The notes under the pieces were generated by a model. It was not told where the DNA came from and searched no databases. It saw nothing but the letters and a program-made list of their open reading frames with translations. A program made the position numbers and the translations under genes. Below are positions 50,981 to 58,719 of a stretch of 64,000 nucleotides of DNA, piece by piece; position 1 is the first letter of the stretch; each line of letters begins with the position of its first letter. The DNA is from Pseudomonas kribbensis. GTDB lineage: Bacteria > Pseudomonadota > Gammaproteobacteria > Pseudomonadales > Pseudomonadaceae. The DNA lies in NCBI RefSeq assembly GCF_003352185.1, contig NZ_CP029608.1:2232001-2296000 (forward strand). The letters run 5' to 3'.

Positions 50981-53359
50981 ATGAAATTCAGTGAACAATG
51001 GCTGCGTGGCTGGGTCAGCCCGCAGGTAAATCGCGACGAGCTGGTTGCCCGTCTGTCGATGGCCGGTCTTGAGGTCGATAGCGTTACGCCGGCCGCCGGT
51101 GCATTCAGTGGTGTAGTGGTGGGTGAGGTTCTGAGTACCGAACAACACCCTGACGCCGACAAGCTGCGTGTGTGCCAGGTGAGCAATGGTGCGGAAACTT
51201 TCCAGGTCGTGTGCGGTGCGCCAAACGTGCGTCCGGGCCTGAAGATTCCGTTCGCCATGATCGGTGCCGAGCTGCCGGGCGACTTCAAGATCAAGAAGGC
51301 CAAGCTGCGTGGCGTCGAGTCCAACGGCATGCTGTGCTCGCAATCCGAGCTGCAGGTCGGTGAAGGCAATGACGGTCTGATGGAACTGCCGGCCGATGCG
51401 CCGGTGGGCGAAGATTTCCGCGTTTATCTGGATCTGGAAGACGCCAGCATCGAGGTCGACCTGACCCCGAACCGCGGTGACTGCCTGTCCCTGGCCGGTC
51501 TGGCTCGTGAAGTGGGTGCGTTGTACGACACTCCAGTCACTCGTCCGGTGGTGATGACCGTTCCGGCAGTACATGACGAAGTGCGCTCGGTAGAAGTGCT
51601 GGCGCCTGCTGCGTGTCCGCGTTACCTGGGTCGAGTCATCCGCAATGTTGACCTGTCCAAGCCTACGCCGCTGTGGATGGTTGAGCGCCTGCGTCGCGCT
51701 GAAGTCCGCAGTATTGACGCCGCCGTCGACATCACCAACTACGTGATGCTTGAACTGGGTCAGCCGCTGCACGCTTTCGACCTCGCGGAAATCAACGGCG
51801 GCATTCGTGTGCGCATGGCGGAAGAGGGCGAGAAGCTCGTTCTGCTCGACGGTCAGGAAGTCAGCCTGCGTAGCGATACGCTGGTGATCGCCGACCACAC
51901 TCGCGCTCTGGCCATTGCCGGTGTGATGGGTGGCGAGCACAGCGGTGTTTCCGCGACCACTCGCGACGTGTTCCTGGAGAGTGCGTTCTTCGACCAGATC
52001 GCTGTGGCGGGCAAGGCTCGCTCCTACGGTCTGCACACTGATGCTTCGCACCGCTACGAGCGTGGCGTGGACTGGCAACTGGCCCGTGAAGCCATGGAGC
52101 GCGCCACTGGCCTGCTGCTGGAAATCACCGGTGGCGAAGCCGGCCCGATCATCGAAACCGTCAGCGAGCAGCACTTGCCGTCGATCGCGCCGATCACTCT
52201 GCGTGCTCAGCGCATCACCCAGATGCTGGGCATGGAAATGAATTCGGCCGAAGTCGAGCGTCTGCTCAACGCTTTGGGTCTGAAGGTTTCCGCCGACGGG
52301 GCAGGGCAATGGCGCGTAGAAGTGCCGAGCCATCGCTTCGATATCAGCCTGGAAGTCGATCTGATCGAAGAGCTGGCGCGTCTGTACGGTTACAACCGTC
52401 TGCCTGTTCGTTACCCGCAAGCTCGTCTGGCGCCGCAAGCCAAGGCTGAAGCGCGCAGCGATCTACCGGAACTGCGTCGTCTGCTGGTCGCTCGCGGTTA
52501 TCAGGAAGCGATCACCTATAGCTTCATCGATCCAAAGCAATTCGAGCTGTTCAATCCAGGTGTCGAGCCGCTGCTGTTGGCGAATCCGATCTCCAATGAC
52601 ATGGCCGCCATGCGTTCGTCGCTGTGGCCGGGTCTGGTCAAGGCGCTGCAGCACAACCTGAATCGTCAGCAGGATCGCGTCCGTCTGTTTGAGAGCGGTC
52701 TGCGCTTCGTCGGTCAGCTGGAAGGCCTGAAGCAGGAGCCGATGCTGGCCGGTGTCGTCTGCGGTAGCCGTCTGCCGGAAGGCTGGGCGCAAGGTCGCGA
52801 TACCGTCGACTTCTTCGATGTCAAGGCTGACGTGGAAGCGGTGCTGGGTTTTGCCGGTGCGCTGGATTCGTTCACTTTCACTCCGGGCAAGCACCCGGCG
52901 CTGCACCCGGGTCAAACCGCACGCATCGAGCGTGAAGGGCGTGAAGTCGGCTTTATCGGTGCGATTCACCCTGAACTGTCGAAATCCCTCGGTCTCGACC
53001 GTCCGGTCTTTGTCTTCGAGCTGGTTCTGGCTGAAGTCGCCCTGGGTAAAATGCCGAAATTCCACGAGTTGTCGCGCTTTCCTGAAGTGCGTCGTGACCT
53101 TGCACTGATTGCGCACAAAGACGTTGCGGCCTCGGCTGTACTGGATGTAATCCGTGAAAATGCAGGCGAATGGCTGACAGACCTCAGGCTATTTGACGTG
53201 TATCAGGGTAAAGGTATTGATCCTGATAGAAAAAGCCTTGCAGTCGGCTTGACCTGGCAGCATCCATCGCGCACTCTTAATGACGATGAGGTGAATTCGA
53301 CGACGCAAAATATCCTCACCTCGCTCGAACAAAGGTTGAACGCCACGTTAAGGAAGTGA
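50981..53359 (+). CDS. pheT: phenylalanyl-tRNA synthetase beta subunit
   Basis: Structural and editing subunit of 792 residues. The domains are the N-terminal EMAP-like tRNA-binding domain (about 40-150, HPDADKLRVCQV), B3/B4 editing (about 210-390), B5 (about 400-475) and the C-terminal ferredoxin-like anticodon domain (about 700-792, SRFPEVRRDLALI). TAGGAGAG stands before ATG 50981. ihfA begins three bases after its stop. Confidence 0.98.
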   Translation: MKFSEQWLRGWVSPQVNRDELVARLSMAGLEVDSVTPAAGAFSGVVVGEVLSTEQHPDADKLRVCQVSNGAETFQVVCGAPNVRPGLKIPFAMIGAELPGDFKIKKAKLRGVESNGMLCSQSELQVGEGNDGLMELPADAPVGEDFRVYLDLEDASIEVDLTPNRGDCLSLAGLAREVGALYDTPVTRPVVMTVPAVHDEVRSVEVLAPAACPRYLGRVIRNVDLSKPTPLWMVERLRRAEVRSIDAAVDITNYVMLELGQPLHAFDLAEINGGIRVRMAEEGEKLVLLDGQEVSLRSDTLVIADHTRALAIAGVMGGEHSGVSATTRDVFLESAFFDQIAVAGKARSYGLHTDASHRYERGVDWQLAREAMERATGLLLEITGGEAGPIIETVSEQHLPSIAPITLRAQRITQMLGMEMNSAEVERLLNALGLKVSADGAGQWRVEVPSHRFDISLEVDLIEELARLYGYNRLPVRYPQARLAPQAKAEARSDLPELRRLLVARGYQEAITYSFIDPKQFELFNPGVEPLLLANPISNDMAAMRSSLWPGLVKALQHNLNRQQDRVRLFESGLRFVGQLEGLKQEPMLAGVVCGSRLPEGWAQGRDTVDFFDVKADVEAVLGFAGALDSFTFTPGKHPALHPGQTARIEREGREVGFIGAIHPELSKSLGLDRPVFVFELVLAEVALGKMPKFHELSRFPEVRRDLALIAHKDVAASAVLDVIRENAGEWLTDLRLFDVYQGKGIDPDRKSLAVGLTWQHPSRTLNDDEVNSTTQNILTSLEQRLNATLRK

Positions 53360-53362
53360 CGT

Positions 53363-53665
53363 ATGGGGGCTTTGACGAAAGCTGAGATGGCGGAACGTCT
53401 GTATGAAGAGCTGGGCCTGAACAAGCGGGAAGCCAAGGAATTGGTCGAACTGTTTTTCGAGGAAATCAGGCACGCTCTTGAAGACAACGAGCAGGTCAAA
53501 TTGTCGGGTTTCGGCAATTTCGACCTTCGGGACAAACGCCAGCGGCCTGGCCGCAACCCGAAAACGGGGGAAGAAATCCCGATCACGGCTCGCCGTGTGG
53601 TCACCTTTCGTCCAGGGCAGAAGTTGAAGGCCCGAGTTGAGGCTTATGCTGGAACCAAGTCATAA
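53363..53665 (+). CDS. ihfA: integration host factor alpha subunit
   Basis: DNA-bending protein of 100 residues, half of the IHF heterodimer. The beta-arm region has [37 protein letters not shown] with its conserved proline. Located after pheT, as in many gammaproteobacteria. It overlaps the next gene by 20 bases. IHF is also the expected partner for the sigma-54 promoter of the rsr-rtc operon in this window. Confidence 0.97.
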   Translation: MGALTKAEMAERLYEELGLNKREAKELVELFFEEIRHALEDNEQVKLSGFGNFDLRDKRQRPGRNPKTGEEIPITARRVVTFRPGQKLKARVEAYAGTKS

Positions 53666-54002
53666 CGACGAACTACCCGTCATCCCGGGCAAACGCTACT
53701 TCACCATTGGTGAAGTCAGCGAGCTGTGTGCGGTAAAGCCGCACGTGCTGCGCTACTGGGAGCAGGAGTTTCCTCAGCTCAACCCCGTCAAACGCCGCGG
53801 AAACCGCCGGTATTATCAGCGCCAGGACGTGCTGATGATCCGGCAGATCCGCGCGCTCCTTTACGATCAAGGGTTCACCATCGGCGGTGCGCGTCTGCGC
53901 CTGTCCGGTGATGAAGCCAAAGACGATACAACCCAATACAAGCAAATGATCCGCCAGATGATCGCCGAGCTTGAAGATGTTCTGGTGGTTCTCAAGAAAT
54001 AA
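53646..54002 (+). CDS. MerR-family transcriptional regulator
   Basis: Regulator of 118 residues. The winged helix-turn-helix is [28 protein letters not shown], followed by [24 protein letters not shown] and a short coiled coil. It lacks the cysteines of metal-sensing MerR proteins and is of the short type that commonly sits beside ihfA. ATG 53646 lies inside the ihfA end, so translation is coupled. Targets unknown. Confidence 0.92.
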   Translation: MLEPSHNDELPVIPGKRYFTIGEVSELCAVKPHVLRYWEQEFPQLNPVKRRGNRRYYQRQDVLMIRQIRALLYDQGFTIGGARLRLSGDEAKDDTTQYKQMIRQMIAELEDVLVVLKK

Positions 54003-54091
54003 TTTCCTGCTTTTAAATACTTCCAGTTTTCAAAAGCTTGCGATATATTCTTGAGCGTTCTTCGAGATGGAGAGCGGGTTTCAAACCTAGT

Positions 54092-54168
54092 CGGGGCGTA
54101 GCGCAGTCCGGTAGCGCACTAGCATGGGGTGCTAGGGGTCGAGTGTTCGAATCACTCCGTCCCGACCA
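54092..54168 (+). tRNA. tRNA-Pro (anticodon GGG)
   Basis: A 77-nt cloverleaf with acceptor CGGGGCG / CGTCCCG (one G-T), D arm GCGCAGTCCGGTAGCGC, anticodon GGG in loop ATGGGGT, T arm GAGTGTTCGAATCACTC and encoded CCA. A TATATT at 54044-54049 may be its -10 element. Confidence 0.97.
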
Positions 54169-54184
54169 TATAATTCAATGACTT

Positions 54185-54212
54185 AGCCCAACTTTAGCGA
54201 GTTGGGCTTTTT
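54185..54212 (+). terminator. terminator of tRNA-Pro
   Basis: Nine-bp stem AGCCCAACT / AGTTGGGCT with loop TTAGCG and five T residues. Confidence 0.9.
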
Positions 54213-54366
54213 CATGTGTGTGGCATTTGCGGGACTTCTTTTCGCCTTTGTTCCACAGTTGGCCGTTCATTTCCTTTTTCGCCCAAAACTGCTGATCAGA
54301 ATCGCCAGAAACGGCCTATACCGGAAAATCAGAGTGTGCCGGCAAAACTTGGAGGCAGTGAAAGTC

Positions 54367-54756
54367 ATGGAGCACACGAACCATCCTTTGACGTTCCTCA
54401 AGCGCTTTCGCTATCTGATACTAACTTTGATGGTTGCAGCGGCTCTGGTGAATGCCTTTGTGCGCTACACGGGAGAATGGAGACTTTTCTGGCTGTCTCT
54501 GGCGATGCAAGCTTGGTTTATGCAAGCCGTCTTCGCTTACCTGCGGGGCGGTTGGGTGGCCATTGGGCCGGGTGGTTTAGCTAAAGATGCCAGCCCGGTT
54601 GGCAGGGCGATATTGGCTGCAACAGCGTTTGGATTGTATTTGCTGATGTTCGGTTACGACGGCCATGATCGTGAAGGCTCTATTTACGAGCGGCGCCCCT
54701 CGGACTGGACCATGCCGACTCGCGAGGAAATCGGCCGGTCTTCCGAGCGCAAGTGA
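54367..54756 (+). CDS. small membrane protein of unknown function
   Basis: Protein of 129 residues with about three hydrophobic segments (near 14-30, 41-60 and 76-97). It begins MEHTNHPLTFLKRFRYLILT and ends with a polar, charged tail (RRPSDWTMPTREEIGRSSERK). GGAGG lies 11 bases before the ATG; a GTG three codons earlier is too close to it. The frame is open to 54202, but that part crosses the tRNA terminator and looks non-coding. It could be an unrelated bystander next to the rtc locus. Confidence 0.6.
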   Translation: MEHTNHPLTFLKRFRYLILTLMVAAALVNAFVRYTGEWRLFWLSLAMQAWFMQAVFAYLRGGWVAIGPGGLAKDASPVGRAILAATAFGLYLLMFGYDGHDREGSIYERRPSDWTMPTREEIGRSSERK

Positions 54757-54808
54757 TTCATGCTGTTGTAGATTGTCCCAGGTTCTGTTGACTGTCTTGG
54801 CGTTCATC

Positions 54809-55018
54809 TTAATGGAGCGTCGCAGCCCTGCGACTTTCTCCAATCCTGATTCTGTCGAGTGCACGATTTAGCGCATCCAGAGCGTCAAGGAGTGCCTTGG
54901 CCTCGGACTCGCGTCCATCGCCCCAAAGACGTTCTGCCATGTTGTTCAGGGCCTGGATCGAGCGCTCTATCTCGGCAGCTGTTGCCGCCGTTTTACTTTG
55001 CGGCTGATTCTTTGGCAT
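54809..55018 (-). CDS. small protein overlapping the 3' end of rtcR
   Basis: Protein of 69 residues, MPKNQPQSKTAATAAEIERS at the start, then a helical stretch with heptad-like leucines (RSIQALNNMAERLWGDGRESEAKALLDALDALNRALDRI). Its ATG lies 25 bases inside rtcR in another frame and has AGGTGA four bases upstream, which suggests translational coupling. It resembles no family I know. It could accompany RtcR or be an independent small gene. Confidence 0.55.
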   Translation of the reverse strand: MPKNQPQSKTAATAAEIERSIQALNNMAERLWGDGRESEAKALLDALDALNRALDRIRIGESRRAATLH

Positions 55019-56612
55019 CGGTCACCTGGCTCCATTCAATTCCAAACCGTCCCAGATACTTTCTCAATCGGTCCGCATCATTGGGTTGTGCCTTCGCCTG
55101 GCGCGATATGCCGAACAAGCGTCTGCCGGCATCCGACAAGCTATCTGACTCTCTACACACTGCCAGTACGGCCTTCAATTGCAATCGGTCAAACAGGTCC
55201 ATGCCTTCGGCGTCTCCCGGCAAATCGTCCGTCATTCGTCCCGGTTGCTTCAGTCCCCAGGCATAACGAAGTCGATCAATTTCTTCCTGTACCTGCACTT
55301 CATCAATTCGCCCGCTGTCGGCCAGTGTTGCCATGCGTGTGATCGAGGCTGACAGTTCGCGAAAGTTGCCAAGCCATGCCGCTTCGCGTGAGCTGGCAAA
55401 GGCCAGATAGCGCCTTCGCGCTTCGAGGTTGAAGCGTACCAGTTGGCCGTGTTCGCGCGCGTGGCGTTCAAGTTCGAAGTCGATGTTCGGTTCGATGTCT
55501 TCGCGCCGACCCGCCAGGCCTGGCAGGTCAAACGTCCAGAGGTTGATTCGTGCGTAGAGATCTTCCCGAAACAAGCCTTCAGCGACACGGCTGCGCAGAT
55601 CGCGGTGGGTGCCGGCGATAATCAGAAAGTCGCTGTCGACTTCCTTGTCCGAACCGAGCGGGAAGAAGCGCTTCTCTTCAATGGCCTTGAGCAGCATGGC
55701 TTGTTCGTCTGCGCCCAGTTCGCCGATTTCATCGAGAAACAACATGCCACCGTCGGCGGCGCGCAACAGGCCGTCGCGGGCATTTTGCGCGCCAGTGAAG
55801 GCGCCTTTGACGTGGCCGAACAGCGCGGACATCGCACCGTCGCCGCGCAGGGTGGCGCAGTTCACTTCAACGAAGCGTCCCTGCATCTGGTGGCGGCCGC
55901 GTTTGAGCTCATAGATCCGCCGGGCGAGGAAGGATTTGCCAGCTCCGGTCGGGCCAATCAGCAGCATCGGCGCTTTCGAGCGCACAGCGACGCGTTCAAT
56001 CTGTTCGATGGAACGGTTGAACGCGGCGTTGCGTGTGGCGATGCCGGATTTAAGAAACTCCAGGCCTTCCAGCCGCTTGTTGGTAAAGCGAGTGGCAATG
56101 CGATCGTAGCGTGACAAATCCAGATCGATCAGCGCGTGGGTACCGGTAGCGGGCTCATCTTCGCTCTTGCGGCGGGCGGGGGAGGTCTGGATCAGTCGTG
56201 CCGGCAGGTAGCGCGCCTCGGTCAGCAGGAACCAGCAGATCTGCGCAACGTGGGTACCGGTGGTGATGTGGACCAGATAGTCCTCACGCTCGGTATCGAA
56301 GGTGTATTCGGTGGTGAAGTCGTGCAGCGCGCCGTAGACCTCCTCGAAATCCCACGGGTTGCGCAGCGCCATCGGGTGCAGGCAGACCTCGGTTTCAGGC
56401 GATACCTGGCGAATGTCTTGGCGAACCCGTTCGGCAAGGCTGATGTCTCGGGCGTCAGTACCGTGAATCAACTCCAGCCGATGGATCAGCACATCCGGCT
56501 GCTGGCACAGGCCCACGCTCGGGCGCCAATGGTTCCAGCGATTGGCGCCTTTGCCTACGCGATCGAGGGTTGCTCCGATGAAACCGATGGCAACAGTGCG
56601 CTTGTTTTGCAT
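54993..56612 (-). CDS. rtcR: RtcR, sigma-54-dependent activator of the RNA-repair operon
   Basis: Activator of 539 residues. The N-terminal RtcR regulatory domain (about 1-180, a CARF-type fold in published work) begins KRTVAIGFIGATLDRVGKGANRW and ends in the YDRIATRF region. The AAA+ domain has Walker A GPTGAGKSFLA with Lys near 226, sigma-54 contact loop GAFTGAQ near 270 and Walker B GMLFLDEIGELG. A C-terminal DNA-binding domain follows (FDRLQLKAVLAVCRES, KYLGRFG). It is divergent from rsr. In related systems the CARF domain restrains the ATPase until RNA ligands bind. Confidence 0.96.
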   Translation of the reverse strand: MQNKRTVAIGFIGATLDRVGKGANRWNHWRPSVGLCQQPDVLIHRLELIHGTDARDISLAERVRQDIRQVSPETEVCLHPMALRNPWDFEEVYGALHDFTTEYTFDTEREDYLVHITTGTHVAQICWFLLTEARYLPARLIQTSPARRKSEDEPATGTHALIDLDLSRYDRIATRFTNKRLEGLEFLKSGIATRNAAFNRSIEQIERVAVRSKAPMLLIGPTGAGKSFLARRIYELKRGRHQMQGRFVEVNCATLRGDGAMSALFGHVKGAFTGAQNARDGLLRAADGGMLFLDEIGELGADEQAMLLKAIEEKRFFPLGSDKEVDSDFLIIAGTHRDLRSRVAEGLFREDLYARINLWTFDLPGLAGRREDIEPNIDFELERHAREHGQLVRFNLEARRRYLAFASSREAAWLGNFRELSASITRMATLADSGRIDEVQVQEEIDRLRYAWGLKQPGRMTDDLPGDAEGMDLFDRLQLKAVLAVCRESDSLSDAGRRLFGISRQAKAQPNDADRLRKYLGRFGIEWSQVTDAKESAAK

Positions 56613-56718
56613 GGCTATCTCAAAAGATAAATGACGATATCCAATGATAGTGTTCGGCGAATCGTGTTGTCGTGCCTAATGTTCAGAGATCGCCTCGTAA
56701 TAAATAAAAAACTATATA

Positions 56719-56731
56719 AATCAATTATTTA
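56719..56731 (+). promoter_or_regulatory. IHF-site match upstream of the sigma-54 promoter
   Basis: AATCAATTATTTA fits WATCAANNNNTTR exactly, 28 bases before the -24 element and in an AT-rich stretch. DNA bending here would bring upstream-bound RtcR to the promoter. Confidence 0.6.
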
Positions 56732-56759
56732 AAAAATTACTGGATGATTTTTTAAAATC

Positions 56760-56775
56760 TGGCACGGCTGCTGCA
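56760..56775 (+). promoter_or_regulatory. sigma-54 promoter of the rsr-rtcBA operon
   Basis: TGGCACGGCTGCTGCA matches TGGCACR-N4-TTGCW with GG and GC at the right spacing and one mismatch (C for T at the first base of the -12 block). It lies 42 bases before the rsr ATG, and an RtcR gene is divergent. Confidence 0.85.
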
Positions 56776-56817
56776 ATATCTCTCGCAACGAACAGGACAA
56801 CACAGCGAGACGCCACG

Positions 56818-58365
56818 ATGGCCAACTTGAATCTCTTCAACACACAATCGAACAACCTGCCGGCGTGCGATACCGTGAATGCTTCGGGAGCCGGAGCTTA
56901 TGCCTATACGCCCAAGCATCAACTGGCCCAGTTGGCAGTGACCGGTTGTCTGAACCAGACCTTTTACGCAACGGCGGAAAACCAGCTGGATCAGGTGTTG
57001 AAACTGGTGGCCGAACTGGACAGCCGCTTTGTGGCCAACGCTGCGATATACGCCCGCCAGAAAGGCCATATGAAAGACATGCCGGCCTTGTTGCTGGCGG
57101 CGCTGACCGCCCAGCGTTCGGTATTGGTACCGGAGGTGTTCGGGGAGATCGTGGACAGTGGCAAGATGCTGCGCAACTTCGTACAGATCCTGCGCAGTGG
57201 TGCGACCGGGCGAAAATCCCTGGGCTCGCAGCCCAAGCGACTGGTTCAGGACTGGCTGAACCGCGCGACCGAGCGACAACTGCTGCAAGCATCGATCGGC
57301 AATCAGCCCTCGTTGGCGGATGTGGTGAAAATGGTTCACCCCAAACCGTCCGAAGTCTGGCGCGAAGCGTTCTTCGCCTGGCTGATAGGCAAACCGGTGG
57401 ACGTACAAACGCTGCCGGAACTGACCCGCGATCTGCTGGCGTTTCGCAGCGGTGCAAGTGATCGAGTACCCGAGGTGCCTTTTCAATTGCTCGGCAACGA
57501 AACCCTGAGCAAGGAGCAATGGGCCGCTCAAGCGCAAAACATGGGTTGGCAGGGACTTCGCATCAACCTCAACACCCTGGCGCGCCATGGTGCTTTTGAA
57601 GTTCCGGGCTGCGCTGAATACGTGGCTGCGCGATTGGCGGATCCCGAAGCAGTCGCCAAGGCGCGGGTGTATCCGTACCAGTTGCTGACGGCGTACCGAA
57701 TGGTTGGTGATGATGTTCCGGCGCCAATACGTGAGGCGCTGCAAGATGCACTTGAGTTGTCGTTGGCCAATGTGCCGAAGCTTGAAGGCGCGGTGGTGGT
57801 CTGCCCGGACGTCTCCGGGTCGATGGGCAGCCCGCTGACCGGTTACCGACAGGGCGCGACCACGACGGTGCGCTGCATCGATGTGGCGGCGTTGATCACG
57901 GCAGCGGTGTTGCGCAAACAGCCAGCCGCGCGAGTGATGCCGTTCGAGGTCGACGTGGTGGATATCACGCTCAACCCGCGGGACAGTGTGATCAGCAATG
58001 CCGAAAAGCTTGCGGGCATATTCGGTGGCGGAACCTGCTGCTCGGCGCCGCTGAAAAAACTGGCAGACAGCAAGGCCAGGGTCGATACGCTGATCATGGT
58101 GTCGGACAACGAATCCTGGATCGATGCGCGACGTCGAGGGGCGAGCGAAACGATGCTGCAATGGGAGCGGATAAAGCGGCTCAACCCGCAGGCACGCCTG
58201 ATCTGTATCGACCTGCAGCCGGGTTGGGCGACTCCGGCGGCGGATCGCGGCGACATCCTGAATGTCGGCGGCTTCAGTGATGCGGTGTTTGATGTGATCG
58301 AACAATTCACCGCCGGCCGGTACGGCCCGCAGCACTGGGTCGAAGCGATCGAACGTATGGAATGA
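56818..58365 (+). CDS. rsr: Ro60-like TROVE/vWA RNA-binding protein (Rsr)
   Basis: Bacterial orthologue of the Ro autoantigen, 515 residues. The TROVE HEAT-repeat ring occupies about 1-325 (LDSRFVANAAIYARQKGHMKDMP near 65). The C-terminal vWA domain has a complete MIDAS start, DVSGSMGSP with Asp331, and a later IMVSDNESW segment. Ro proteins bind misfolded RNA in the ring and Y RNA on its outer face, and in bacteria work with PNPase. It is the first gene of the sigma-54 operon. The stop is 17 bases before the first of three Y-RNA-like elements, which supports a Ro-Y ribonucleoprotein. Confidence 0.96.
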   Translation: MANLNLFNTQSNNLPACDTVNASGAGAYAYTPKHQLAQLAVTGCLNQTFYATAENQLDQVLKLVAELDSRFVANAAIYARQKGHMKDMPALLLAALTAQRSVLVPEVFGEIVDSGKMLRNFVQILRSGATGRKSLGSQPKRLVQDWLNRATERQLLQASIGNQPSLADVVKMVHPKPSEVWREAFFAWLIGKPVDVQTLPELTRDLLAFRSGASDRVPEVPFQLLGNETLSKEQWAAQAQNMGWQGLRINLNTLARHGAFEVPGCAEYVAARLADPEAVAKARVYPYQLLTAYRMVGDDVPAPIREALQDALELSLANVPKLEGAVVVCPDVSGSMGSPLTGYRQGATTTVRCIDVAALITAAVLRKQPAARVMPFEVDVVDITLNPRDSVISNAEKLAGIFGGGTCCSAPLKKLADSKARVDTLIMVSDNESWIDARRRGASETMLQWERIKRLNPQARLICIDLQPGWATPAADRGDILNVGGFSDAVFDVIEQFTAGRYGPQHWVEAIERME

Positions 58366-58382
58366 AGCTGAATAATTGATTT

Positions 58383-58452
58383 GTCACGGGCACTGAATGC
58401 CGGTGGGACTACATCCAAGACGTCTCATCAAACCCTTGTCAGTGCGCGTGAC
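58383..58452 (+). ncRNA. Y-RNA-like element 1
   Basis: A 70-nt fold. The outer stem is 14 bp with one G-G mismatch (58383-58396 with 58439-58452). The 5' internal-loop strand is ATGCC (58397-58401) and the 3' strand AAACCCTTG (58430-58438). The inner stem GGTGGGAC (58402-58409) pairs with GTCTCATC (58422-58429), eight bp including two G-T pairs, closing a 12-base loop that begins TACA. The GAATGCC strand and the CCTTGTC strand recur in elements 2 and 3. Identity as a Y RNA is inferred from the adjacent Ro gene, the bulged helix and its resemblance to the Ro-binding helix of animal Y RNAs. Confidence 0.75.
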
Positions 58453-58537
58453 GGCACGAATGCCGATGGCTGTACATCTGAGGCCGGCTCACCCCGGTGC
58501 GCGGCGACGCGCAACAGTCATCAACCTTTGTCGTGCC
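58453..58537 (+). ncRNA. Y-RNA-like element 2
   Basis: An 85-nt fold that starts on the base after element 1. Outer stem GGCACGA (58453-58459) with TCGTGCC (58531-58537). Internal loop ATGCC against AACCTTTG. Inner stem GATGGCTGT (58465-58473) with ACAGTCATC (58514-58522), nine bp. Above it are two side hairpins: CCGG stem 58484-58497, and a six-bp TGCGCG / CGCGCA stem with GCGA tetraloop at 58498-58513. A CCACC-T5 tract follows (58536-58545). No tRNA-like part was recognised. Confidence 0.75.
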
Positions 58538-58552
58538 ACCTTTTTCGAATTT

Positions 58553-58675
58553 GCCCGGCGAATGCCGGTGGAACTACAGGACAGCGTGGGCACGGGTTCG
58601 AATCCCGTCGACCGAAGGGTCGTAGCTCAGCGGTAGAGCGCGCTGCATGTTTCACCCGACCTTGTCGCCGAAGGC
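58553..58675 (+). ncRNA. Y-RNA-like element 3 with a circularly permuted tRNA-like domain (YrlA type)
   Basis: A 123-nt fold. Outer stem GCC-CGGCGA (58553-58561) with TCGCCG-AA-GGC (58665-58675). Internal loop ATGCC against CGACCTTG. Inner stem GGTGGAAC (58567-58574) with GTTTCACC (58649-58656). On top stands a tRNA read from its anticodon loop outwards. In order it has anticodon-stem 3' strand CAGCG (58582-58586), variable loop TGGGC, T arm ACGGG-TTCGAAT-CCCGT (58592-58608) and acceptor CGACC-GAAG-GGTCG (58609-58622). Then come TA, D arm GCTC-AGCGGTA-GAGC (58625-58639), G and anticodon-stem 5' strand CGCTG (58641-58645). Known bacterial YrlA RNAs have tRNA-like domains. Confidence 0.85.
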
Positions 58676-58686
58676 TGTGTAACAGC

Positions 58687-58700
58687 GCCGAATCATCGGC
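58687..58700 (+). other. hairpin just before the rtcB start
   Basis: GCCGA-ATCA-TCGGC forms a five-bp hairpin 19 bases before rtcB. It could separate the RNA part from the coding part or affect rtcB translation, whose ribosome site is weak. Confidence 0.4.
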
Positions 58701-58719
58701 CAGACAATAAAGAATCGAG

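Noticed and set aside
54202..54366. Upstream extension of the small membrane protein after tRNA-Pro
   Set aside because: It would begin within the tRNA terminator, and the added residues do not match the rest in style; ATG 54367 is more likely.
58592..58648. A conventional tRNA gene at the GGTTCGAATCC and GCTCAGCGGTAGAGC segments
   Set aside because: The T arm precedes the D arm and there is no free acceptor end, anticodon loop or CCA. The order only makes sense as a permuted tRNA-like domain inside a larger RNA.
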